Below, piece after piece: positions 1-5,980 of a stretch of DNA of 5,980 bases. This DNA is from Burkholderiales bacterium. Lineage in GTDB: Bacteria > Pseudomonadota > Gammaproteobacteria > Burkholderiales > JAEUOS01. Numbering within the stretch: the first letter of the stretch is position 1; each line of letters begins with the position of its first letter. The notes beneath the pieces are model-generated. The model was not told the DNA's origin and searched no databases. It worked only from the letters and a program-made list of their open reading frames with translations. A program made the position numbers and the translations under genes. Location: assembly GCA_947456845.1 (NCBI GenBank), contig CANGUJ010000263.1, positions 1-5,980 on the forward strand, read 5' to 3'.

Positions 1-385
1 CGAGGGAATGGGCCGGCACGAACAGATCCTCGCCGCCGTCCGCCGGAGTCACAAAGCCGTAACCGTCGCGGTGCCGCGACACGCGTCCGACTTCCAGGAT
101 GCGCGCGATCCCGCTTGCCAACTTGCCGCCGGCACGCAGAATCAGTTCCCCGTCACCAAGCATCGCCTCGACGCGGCGCGCCAGCGCCTCGCGGGCGGCA
201 CGCGACACCTTGAGCGCGTCGGCGACCTGGGCAAGGGTCAGGTTGGGGCGCTCCTCCAGCAGGGCCATGATGACCGAGCGCGCCGGGATGGAAACGCCCG
301 CGATGGTCGATCGAGCAATCCGCGTATCGGTACGGAACTTGGGGCGCGCAGATTTTGCCGGCGGCCTAGTTTTATTGTTTTTCAA
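1..385 (-). CDS. rnr: Ribonuclease R, N-terminal part (runs off left edge)
   Basis: RNase R is a processive 3'-to-5' exoribonuclease of the RNB family that degrades structured RNA in the cytoplasm. Only the first 128 codons are visible. Residues 1-35 are a basic Lys/Arg/Pro-rich tail. Residues about 37-90 are the winged-helix domain (SVIMALLEERPNLTLAQVAD and onward). Residues about 93-128 begin the first cold-shock/OB domain, with the characteristic GRVSRHRDGYGF and GGEDLFVP segments. The catalytic RNB and S1 domains lie outside the window. The start is TTG at 385-383: an in-frame TAA sits three codons upstream, and the next ATG (codon 40) falls inside the winged helix. The ribosome-binding site is poor, a GAGAAAGAG stretch somewhat far upstream. 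The gene diverges from tRNA-Leu. Family identity rests on the N-terminal motifs and on synteny, since rnr follows this cluster in many proteobacteria. Confidence 0.9.
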   Translation of the reverse strand, partial: MKNNKTRPPAKSARPKFRTDTRIARSTIAGVSIPARSVIMALLEERPNLTLAQVADALKVSRAAREALARRVEAMLGDGELILRAGGKLASGIARILEVGRVSRHRDGYGFVTPADGGEDLFVPAHSL

Positions 386-392
386 TTTTGGT

Positions 393-398
393 TATAAT
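393..398 (+). promoter_or_regulatory. Candidate -10 box for tRNA-Leu
   Basis: A perfect TATAAT lies in an AT-rich island (about 367-400) within otherwise GC-rich DNA, about 75 bases upstream of the mature tRNA 5' end. No good -35 hexamer stands at 16-18 bases; TTGTTT at 375-380 is only 12 bases away. The upstream sequence reads TTGGT before the box, close to an extended -10 but shifted by one base. If used, the transcript would start near 405 and carry a leader of about 70 nt that is removed during tRNA maturation. The box lies only 8 bases outside the rnr start codon, and its upstream part is inside rnr. Confidence 0.5.
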
Positions 399-474
399 CT
401 CTTTCTCGATGTATGAAGGTGACGATGCAGGGCGGTAATACACCATCGCCTTGGTCTTTGCATCGGGCAATCGG

Positions 475-561
475 GCCCAGATGGCGGAATTGGTAGACGC
501 ACCAGGTTCAGGTCCTGGCGGTGGCAACACTGTGGGGGTTCGAGTCCCTTTCTGGGCACCA
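475..561 (+). tRNA. tRNA-Leu (anticodon CAG)
   Basis: This is a complete class II tRNA that decodes CUG leucine codons. The acceptor strands GCCCAGA (475-481) and TCTGGGC (551-557) pair over all seven bases. The D arm is 484-500. The anticodon stem CCAGG/CCTGG (502-506, 514-518) encloses the loop TTCAGGT with CAG at 509-511. The long variable arm 519-533 forms CGGTG/CACTG closed by a GCAA tetraloop. The T arm is 534-550 with loop TTCGAGT; two of its five stem pairs are G-T. The discriminator A is 558, and CCA is encoded at 559-561. The D-arm sequence GCGGAATTGGTAGACGC is typical of bacterial tRNA-Leu. The gene lies between the phosphoribosyltransferase and rnr but on the opposite strand to both. 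Confidence 0.97.
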
Positions 562-595
562 AGTTTCCCGGTTGAAACGCAGGCGCAACGCACGC

Positions 596-621
596 AAGGC
601 CGCTCATTACGAGCGGCTTTT
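596..621 (+). terminator. Rho-independent terminator after tRNA-Leu
   Basis: The stem AAGGCCGCTC (596-605) pairs with GAGCGGCTTT (611-620) around the loop ATTAC, with one G-T pair. A T-run follows (618-621), and a second TTTT comes at 626-629. It sits 34 bases beyond the tRNA CCA end and fits termination of the tRNA transcript. Read from the minus strand the same hairpin lacks a real T tract, since CCTTGCG follows. It may therefore be only a weak stop for the converging phosphoribosyltransferase operon, for which I see no other terminator. Confidence 0.8.
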
Positions 622-633
622 GCACTTTTGCAC
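618..633. repeat. Tandem 8-bp direct repeat TTTTGCAC
   Basis: Two perfect adjacent copies of TTTTGCAC lie at 618-625 and 626-633. The first copy overlaps the T-run of the terminator, and the duplication places a second TTTT downstream. It may be a slippage duplication. No function is evident beyond possible reinforcement of termination. Confidence 0.6.
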
Positions 634-643
634 GGGGGAGCGT

Positions 644-1165
644 TCAGCCCAGTCCCACGCGCGCCGTGAGTTCATCGGGCCTGAGTTTGTCGTAGATCTC
701 GAACGGCTGATGGATCCAGGGATTGTGCGGCAGGTCGTCGGCCCAGAAATCCGGCGTGAAAACCGAACAGCCCTTCTTCCAGATCACGGCGGTGCGCACT
801 TCCCGGATGCCAGGGTAGCGGTGGCGCAGGTGCGCGACCACCACCTGCATGGTCTTGCCGGAATCGACCAGGTCGTCGACCAGGAGAATCCGGTCTCCAA
901 GCCTTTCGTTCACCTTGGCCATGTGTTGGCCGATGGTGAGCTCGCCCTGCATCTCCGCGGTCTTGTCGGCATTGGCGAAATAAGATTGCGTCGCCAGCAC
1001 GCCCAGCGGCTGATTGAAGATCCGCGACAGGGTGTCGCCGACCCTCAAGCCCCCGCGCGCCAGGCAGATGATCTGGTCGAAATCGAAGCCGGAGGCCTGC
1101 ACCTTGGCGGCGAGGCGCTCGATGGCGTCGTGGTAGTCGTTCCAGGAAACGTAGAGATCGGCCAT
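644..1165 (-). CDS. PRPP-binding phosphoribosyltransferase (COG2236-like)
   Basis: This is a 173-residue type I phosphoribosyltransferase domain protein with no signal peptide or membrane segment, so probably cytoplasmic. The PRPP-binding loop ILLVDDLVDSGKT is at residues 93-105, with the adjacent Asp pair D97/D98 that contacts the ribose and metal in this fold. LARGGLRVGD at residues 35-44 is the loop that binds pyrophosphate. The family usually transfers phosphoribosyl groups to a base such as xanthine, guanine or hypoxanthine; the acceptor cannot be told from the sequence. The chosen ATG (MADLYVSW) fits the family N-terminus and lies 5 bases after the purA stop. An in-frame GTG three codons upstream (1174-1172) overlaps that stop as GTGA and is a possible alternative start. 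No clear Shine-Dalgarno sequence precedes either start. This is the last gene of the cluster, and its position after purA suggests purine salvage or interconversion, which is inference. Confidence 0.88.
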   Translation of the reverse strand: MADLYVSWNDYHDAIERLAAKVQASGFDFDQIICLARGGLRVGDTLSRIFNQPLGVLATQSYFANADKTAEMQGELTIGQHMAKVNERLGDRILLVDDLVDSGKTMQVVVAHLRHRYPGIREVRTAVIWKKGCSVFTPDFWADDLPHNPWIHQPFEIYDKLRPDELTARVGLG

Positions 1166-1170
1166 CGGGG

Positions 1171-2463
<1,293 letters not shown>

Positions 2464-2477
2464 GATTTTCCAGCGCT

Positions 2478-3626
2478 TCAGTTGATTGGAACGACCACCC
2501 AGTCGCCGCCGGCCGCCCGGAGTTCCCTGTTGCAGCACGGCTCCCAGGAGGCTTTGTCATGACCGGGAAGCGCAATGACGACGATCTCCCCGTCCCGCCG
2601 CAACTGGCCGATGCGGCGCTTCAGGGCGGCATCCTCGGACCAGGGCGCGAGAATACCCTCGCAAGCCGGTTCCTCCGGGGACAGGCGCGCCAATTCGCGC
2701 AGGTCCAGCGAAAATCCGGTGGCGGCGCGCGCGCGGCCGAATGCACGCCCGACCTCGTCATAGCGTCCGCCGCGCGCGATCGCGTTGGGTACGCCGTCGG
2801 CGTACGCCGCGAACACCACCCCGGAGTGATAGCTGTAGCCGCGCAGTTCAGCCAGGTCAACGCTGATCGCGGCCCCCTTGATGGAACGCGACAGGACATC
2901 CAGATCGTCGAGCGCCGCATGGATTTGAGGCAGGTCCGGCAGGGCATGCCGGGCCTCCGCGAGCACCTCGGGACCGCCATAGAGCCGAGGCAAGCGGCGC
3001 AGGGCTTCCCGGACCGGCTCGGCCAAGTCTGCGGTTGCCTCGCCTATCGCCGGCACATCCTTGGCCTGCAGCAGCGAAAACAGCCGTTCGCCAGCCTCCC
3101 GGCCGATACCGGCCGCGGTGGCCAGGGCACGGAAGACGCCCACATGCCCGAGATCGAGCCTTGCGGTCACCCCCGCCTGGCCGAGGACTTCGAGCAGGAG
3201 GCTCTGGATCTCTATATCGGCCTCGATACCGGCATGACCGTAGACCTCGGCACCGATCTGCAGGGGCTCGCGGGTGGCGGCTAAGCCGGCAGGCAGCGTA
3301 TGCAGCACCGGCCCGCAGTAACACAATCGGGTAACACCCTCGCGGTTGAGCAGGTGTGCGTCGATGCGCGCCACCTGGGGGGTGATATCGGCGCGCAGGC
3401 CCATGGTGCGGCCGGTCAGTTGATCGACCAGCTTGAAGGTGGACAACTCCATGTCATGCCCGGTTCCGGTGAACAGGGAGTCGACATACTCGAGCAGCGG
3501 GGGCAGCGTGAGCTCGTAGCCGTGCACGCGGAAACGGTCCTGCACGAGGCGGCGCAGCTTTTCAATACGGCGCGCTTCCGGCGGCAGCACGTCGGCAATG
3601 TATTCCGGCAGGGCCCACTTGGACAT
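2478..3626 (-). CDS. hisZ: ATP phosphoribosyltransferase regulatory subunit HisZ
   Basis: HisZ is a catalytically inactive relative of histidyl-tRNA synthetase. It assembles with short-form HisG to make the active, histidine-inhibited ATP phosphoribosyltransferase, the first step of histidine biosynthesis. The protein has 382 residues and starts MSKWALPEYIADVLPPEA, typical of HisZ. The class II synthetase-like core shows YVDSLFTGTG (47-56), FKLVDQLTGRTMGLRADITP (64-83) and VARIDAH. REPLQIGAEVYG stands where a true synthetase has its motif 2 arginine region. The protein ends soon after this core with a short tail (ALPGHDKASWEP through WVVVPIN). It lacks the separate anticodon-binding domain of HisRS, which supports HisZ over HisS. 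It starts 20 bases after the DUF2065 gene with no strong Shine-Dalgarno sequence, and purA follows after 14 bases. Its presence predicts a short HisG elsewhere in the genome. Confidence 0.95.
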   Translation of the reverse strand: MSKWALPEYIADVLPPEARRIEKLRRLVQDRFRVHGYELTLPPLLEYVDSLFTGTGHDMELSTFKLVDQLTGRTMGLRADITPQVARIDAHLLNREGVTRLCYCGPVLHTLPAGLAATREPLQIGAEVYGHAGIEADIEIQSLLLEVLGQAGVTARLDLGHVGVFRALATAAGIGREAGERLFSLLQAKDVPAIGEATADLAEPVREALRRLPRLYGGPEVLAEARHALPDLPQIHAALDDLDVLSRSIKGAAISVDLAELRGYSYHSGVVFAAYADGVPNAIARGGRYDEVGRAFGRARAATGFSLDLRELARLSPEEPACEGILAPWSEDAALKRRIGQLRRDGEIVVIALPGHDKASWEPCCNRELRAAGGDWVVVPIN

Positions 3627-3646
3627 GCGAATCGGCGTGCTGGTCG

Positions 3647-3829
3647 TCAGGCCACGAACAGATAAAGCAAAGCGCCACCGGCAATCGACGCCGCACCGAT
3701 GAAACGGATCTGCCCGTCGCGCATCTCAATGATGCGGCGGAAGGTCTCGCGCCAGGCCGCGGGGGCGAGAAAAGGCACCAGTCCCTCGATCACCAGCATC
3801 AGCGCGAGCGCGGCAACCAACGAGGACAA
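3647..3829 (-). CDS. DUF2065 (YjeT-like) small inner-membrane protein
   Basis: This 60-residue protein has two predicted membrane helices, at about residues 3-22 (LVAALALMLVIEGLVPFLAP) and 43-59 (FIGAASIAGGALLYLFVA). The loop between them is charged (WRETFRRIIEMRDGQIR). This two-helix pattern, with EGLxPFLxP and the DGQxRFxG block before the second helix, is that of DUF2065. A member called YjeT lies between hflC and purA in E. coli. The function is unknown; the position next to hflC hints at a link to the HflKC-FtsH complex, but that is inference. The start is TTG: GGAGCG lies 7 bases upstream of it, and no ATG in this frame precedes the conserved N-terminus. The nearby ATG at 3834-3832 is out of frame. 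It is 19 bases from hflC and 20 from hisZ. Confidence 0.88.
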   Translation of the reverse strand: MSSLVAALALMLVIEGLVPFLAPAAWRETFRRIIEMRDGQIRFIGAASIAGGALLYLFVA

Positions 3830-3834
3830 TACAT

Positions 3835-3840
3835 CGCTCC
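3835..3840 (-). promoter_or_regulatory. Ribosome-binding site supporting the DUF2065 TTG start
   Basis: GGAGCG on the minus strand lies in the 19-base gap after the hflC stop. The GGAG core is 7 bases from the TTG at 3829, good Shine-Dalgarno spacing, and this decides the unusual start. Confidence 0.6.
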
Positions 3841-3848
3841 GCGTCTGT

Positions 3849-4748
3849 TCAGCGAGACTTGGCGGCCGGCGCCGCGACCCTGCCGCCGGGGGCCTTAAGG
3901 TAACGGAAGAACTCGGAATTCGGTTCCATTACCATCACGTCTCCCTTGTTACGGAAGCTGTTGCGGTACGCCTCGAGACTCCGATAAAAGCCATAGAACT
4001 CGGGATCGCGGCCGAAGGCCTCGCTGTAGATCGCTGCAGCCCTGGCGTCGCCGTCGCCCTTGACCCGCTGGGCATCCTTGTAGGCCTCGGCCAGGATCAC
4101 TTCGCGCTGTCGGTCGGCGTCGGCCCGGATCTTTTCGCTATCGGCAAAACCGGTCGAGCGAAGTTCGTTGGCCACTCGCTTGCGTTCGGACTCCATCCGC
4201 TTGAACACAGAATCCTTGATCTCGTCGGAAAACTCGACCCGCTTGAGGCGTACATCGACGACCTCCACCCCGATCTTGCCGGCGTCGACATTGACCTTGG
4301 ATGAAATGTCCTGCATCACCTTGTCGCGTACGCCGGACACCATCTCGTTGACCGTGCGTTTGCCGATCTCGTTGTTGAGCGCGTCTTTCAGGCTCTGCTG
4401 GATACGATACACCGCGTCGCTCTCGCGGCCCTGCACGCTGACGTAGTAGAGCTTGGGGTCGCTGATACGCCACTTGACGAACGAATCGACCACAAGGTTC
4501 TTCTTCTCCGAAGTGATGAAGCGGTCAGAGTCGGGCGTATCGATGGTCATGATGCGCTTTTCGAAGTAGCTCACGTTCTGGAACGGCGGGGGCAGCTTGA
4601 AGTGCAGACCCGGCTCGTTGACCACCTCCTTGATCTCACCCAGCGCGAAGACGATCGCGTACTGGCGCTGGTCAACAACGTAGAGCATGGACGACGCTAG
4701 GGTCGCCAGAACGAGCAATCCGAAGATCGCCGAAATCAGGCGGCTCAT
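3849..4748 (-). CDS. hflC: FtsH protease modulator HflC
   Basis: HflC is an SPFH/prohibitin-family membrane protein that pairs with HflK in a large periplasm-facing assembly around FtsH and modulates degradation of membrane proteins. The chosen ATG gives 299 residues, usual for the family. Residues about 4-24 form the single N-terminal membrane anchor (LISAIFGLLVLATLASSMLY). The SPFH domain follows, beginning VVDQRQYAIVFALGEIKEVV and including EPGLHFKLPPPFQNV and FVKWRISDPKLYY. A charged helical region after about residue 175 (RMESERKRVANELRS, ADADRQREVILAEAYKDAQR) is the expected coiled coil. The C-terminal part has FYGFYRSLEAYRNSF, typical of HflC. The ATG shares its A with the TGA of hflK (TGATG), which suggests translational coupling, and GGGAGG stands 7 bases upstream. 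A GTG one codon earlier is less likely. Confidence 0.97.
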   Translation of the reverse strand: MSRLISAIFGLLVLATLASSMLYVVDQRQYAIVFALGEIKEVVNEPGLHFKLPPPFQNVSYFEKRIMTIDTPDSDRFITSEKKNLVVDSFVKWRISDPKLYYVSVQGRESDAVYRIQQSLKDALNNEIGKRTVNEMVSGVRDKVMQDISSKVNVDAGKIGVEVVDVRLKRVEFSDEIKDSVFKRMESERKRVANELRSTGFADSEKIRADADRQREVILAEAYKDAQRVKGDGDARAAAIYSEAFGRDPEFYGFYRSLEAYRNSFRNKGDVMVMEPNSEFFRYLKAPGGRVAAPAAKSR

Positions 4749-5980
4749 CACCTGCCCTCCCGTTCACGATTGCGCTGGGCATCGCGAGAGCGCGGTTCGA
4801 CCGCCGCAGGTGGCGGCGGTGTCTCGACCGCCGGCGCGCGTGCCGCCCCCATGCCGGACGGCTCGATCTGCATCGTCCCGGTACCGACGCCGGTACCGCT
4901 GCCGGTCTGCTGCACCAGCTTGTCCAGGGGCAGATAAAGCAGCGGGCTGCCGGAGCGGACGTCCACCAGCACCTTGGATGTGTTGGCAAACACCTGCTGC
5001 ATGGTGTCAAGGTACATGCGATCACGCGTGACCTGGGGCGCCTTGCTGTACTCCACGAGCACCTGCTTGAACCGGCTGGCGTCACCCTCGGCGCCCGCGA
5101 TCACCTTCTGCTTGTAGGCTTCGGCCTCCTCCGTCAGGCGCGCTGCGGTACCGCGCGCCTTGGGAATCACGTCGTTGGCGTATGCCTGCCCTTCGTTCTT
5201 CTGGCGCTCGCGATCCTGCCCAGCCTTGACCGCATCGTCGAAGGCCGCCTGAACGGGTTCCGGCGGCTGTGCATTCTGCAACGTGACGTTGACAATCATG
5301 ATGCCGGTCTTGTAGCGGTCGACGATCTGCTGGATCAGTTTCTCGGCCGATTTCGCGACCTGCTCCTTGCCCTCATAGAGCACGAAATCCATTTTTGACT
5401 TGCCGACCAGCTCACGCATCGCCGTTTCGGCGGCCTGGAGGACGGTTTCGTCGGGCGCCCTGTTGTTGAAAAGATAATCGGTGGCCGAGGAAAGGCGGTA
5501 CTGCACCGCGAACTGGATGTCGATGATGTTCTCGTCGTCGGTCAGCATGAGCGACTCCTTGAGCACCTTGGTCTTGACGCTGTTTCGGTAGCCGACCTCG
5601 ACCTGACGCAATTGCTGAAGGTTGACCATCTCATGCTGCTCGATCGGGTAAGGCAGGCGCCATTTGAAGCCCGCGCGGTCGGTCAGCTGCGTGAATTTCC
5701 CGAAACGCATGATGGCGGCCGTCTGACCCTCGGGCACGATAAAGAACCCGCTGGAGGCCCAAAGAAGCACCGCGACGACGGCGACCAAGGCCACCCCGCC
5801 TCCGAACATCTTCATGTTGGGCGGCTCGCTGCCGCCCCCGGTGTTCGCGCGCGCGCCGCCGAACATGCCGGACAGCTTGCGGTTGAAATCCCGCCAAAGG
5901 TCTTCGAGGTCAGGTGGGCCCCCGCCGGTCGCGAAAGCGCGACCGGCCGCGATGCGCTGCCTGATTGTTGCTAACAGAGA
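4748..5980 (-). CDS. hflK: FtsH protease modulator HflK (start beyond right edge)
   Basis: HflK is the larger partner of HflC in the complex that encloses and regulates FtsH at the inner membrane. The frame is open to the window edge, giving 410 visible residues. Near the N-terminus is the conserved GPPDLEDLWRDFNRKLSG block, then a Gly-rich stretch. A membrane helix is at visible residues about 60-80 (GGVALVAVVAVLLWASSGFF). The SPFH domain begins FIVPEGQTAAIMRFGKF. A charged coiled coil follows (DRERQKNEGQAYAND onward, ARLTEEAEAYKQKVIAGAEG), then VTRDRMYLDTMQQVF and LLYLPLDKL, all family features. The C-terminal tail (about the last 50 residues) is Gly/Thr then Pro-rich and ends in an Arg/Glu-rich stretch. 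The internal ATG at 5866 is rejected as the start because it would remove the conserved PPDLEDLW block. The 20 or so residues before GGGPPDL are Ala/Arg-rich rather than the Gly/Asn-rich leader usual for HflK, and they contain a perfect hairpin. Confidence 0.94.
   Translation of the reverse strand, partial: SLLATIRQRIAAGRAFATGGGPPDLEDLWRDFNRKLSGMFGGARANTGGGSEPPNMKMFGGGVALVAVVAVLLWASSGFFIVPEGQTAAIMRFGKFTQLTDRAGFKWRLPYPIEQHEMVNLQQLRQVEVGYRNSVKTKVLKESLMLTDDENIIDIQFAVQYRLSSATDYLFNNRAPDETVLQAAETAMRELVGKSKMDFVLYEGKEQVAKSAEKLIQQIVDRYKTGIMIVNVTLQNAQPPEPVQAAFDDAVKAGQDRERQKNEGQAYANDVIPKARGTAARLTEEAEAYKQKVIAGAEGDASRFKQVLVEYSKAPQVTRDRMYLDTMQQVFANTSKVLVDVRSGSPLLYLPLDKLVQQTGSGTGVGTGTMQIEPSGMGAARAPAVETPPPPAAVEPRSRDAQRNREREGR
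4756..4761 (-). promoter_or_regulatory. Ribosome-binding site of hflC within the hflK 3' end
   Basis: GGGAGG on the minus strand, in the last codons of hflK, is 7 bases from the hflC ATG at 4748. It favours that ATG over the adjacent GTG and fits coupled translation across the TGATG overlap. Confidence 0.65.
5924..5947. repeat. Perfect inverted repeat (10-bp arms, 4-nt loop) in hflK
   Basis: The arm GCCGGTCGCG (5924-5933) is followed by the loop AAAG (5934-5937) and the exact reverse complement of the arm (5938-5947). The stem is very GC-rich and would form a stable hairpin in RNA or single-stranded DNA. It is inside the hflK reading frame, where it encodes AGRAFATG, just upstream of the conserved GPPDL block. 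No T-run follows on the plus side, and G-rich sequence follows on the minus side, so it is not a standard terminator. Confidence 0.85.

Noticed and set aside
391..396. TATAAC on the minus strand as a -10 box for rnr
   Set aside because: It lies 6-11 bases before the rnr start codon, so it would give an essentially leaderless message. It is better explained as the reverse of the plus-strand TATAAT.
415..445. Weak promoter-like hexamers (TTACCG with CATACA on the minus strand; GTGACG with TAATAC on the plus strand)
   Set aside because: The minus-strand pair matches about half of the consensus at 17-base spacing, and the plus-strand pair has only 11-base spacing. Neither is above chance.
431..450. 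Small hairpin GGCGGT/ATCGCC in the tRNA leader
   Set aside because: It is only six pairs, including one G-T, around an eight-base loop. It is too weak to call a regulatory structure.
2559..3284. Plus-strand open frame of 241 codons opposite hisZ
   Set aside because: It is antisense to an intact hisZ, with no motif or ribosome-binding site supporting it.
3699..4304. Plus-strand open frame of 201 codons opposite hflC and the DUF2065 gene
   Set aside because: It spans two genes and their gap on the other strand, and its composition is that of a reverse shadow.

Overview
The window is about 6 kb of GC-rich proteobacterial chromosome. It carries a tight minus-strand housekeeping gene cluster, one tRNA gene on the plus strand, and partial genes at both ends. 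The order hflK - hflC - DUF2065 (yjeT-like) - hisZ - purA - phosphoribosyltransferase - tRNA-Leu - rnr is a known proteobacterial neighbourhood. The hisZ gene between hflC and purA, and the phosphoribosyltransferase directly after purA, point most towards Betaproteobacteria. A gammaproteobacterium with a hisZ-containing version of the cluster is not excluded, and I cannot name a genus from the sequence alone.

Layout from right to left, which is the direction of transcription. HflK enters from the right edge with its start codon outside the window (4748-5980). HflC overlaps its stop codon (3849-4748). A 60-residue DUF2065 membrane protein with a TTG start follows (3647-3829), then HisZ (2478-3626), PurA (1171-2463) and a phosphoribosyltransferase (644-1165). 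Junctions run from a 1-base overlap to 20-base gaps, and I see no terminator between genes, so these six probably form one transcription unit. After a short convergent gap, tRNA-Leu(CAG) lies on the plus strand (475-561), with a TATAAT box upstream (393-398) and a hairpin-plus-T-run terminator downstream (596-621). The 5' end of rnr (RNase R, minus strand, 1-385) leaves at the left edge and is divergent from the tRNA.

Together the genes cover membrane protease control (HflK/HflC modulating FtsH), histidine biosynthesis (HisZ, partner of short-form HisG), purine biosynthesis (PurA), a PRPP-binding phosphoribosyltransferase of uncertain substrate, and RNA decay (RNase R). HisZ and PurA act in pathways linked through ATP, PRPP and AICAR, which gives a plausible but unproven reason for their adjacency.

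I found no new system here. The points worth a second look are a perfect 10-bp-arm inverted repeat inside the 5' coding region of hflK together with an N-terminus that does not look typical of the family, and the tRNA gene facing against its neighbours with its promoter lying over the rnr start. Smaller points are two TTG starts and a possible GTGA coupling at the purA/phosphoribosyltransferase junction.
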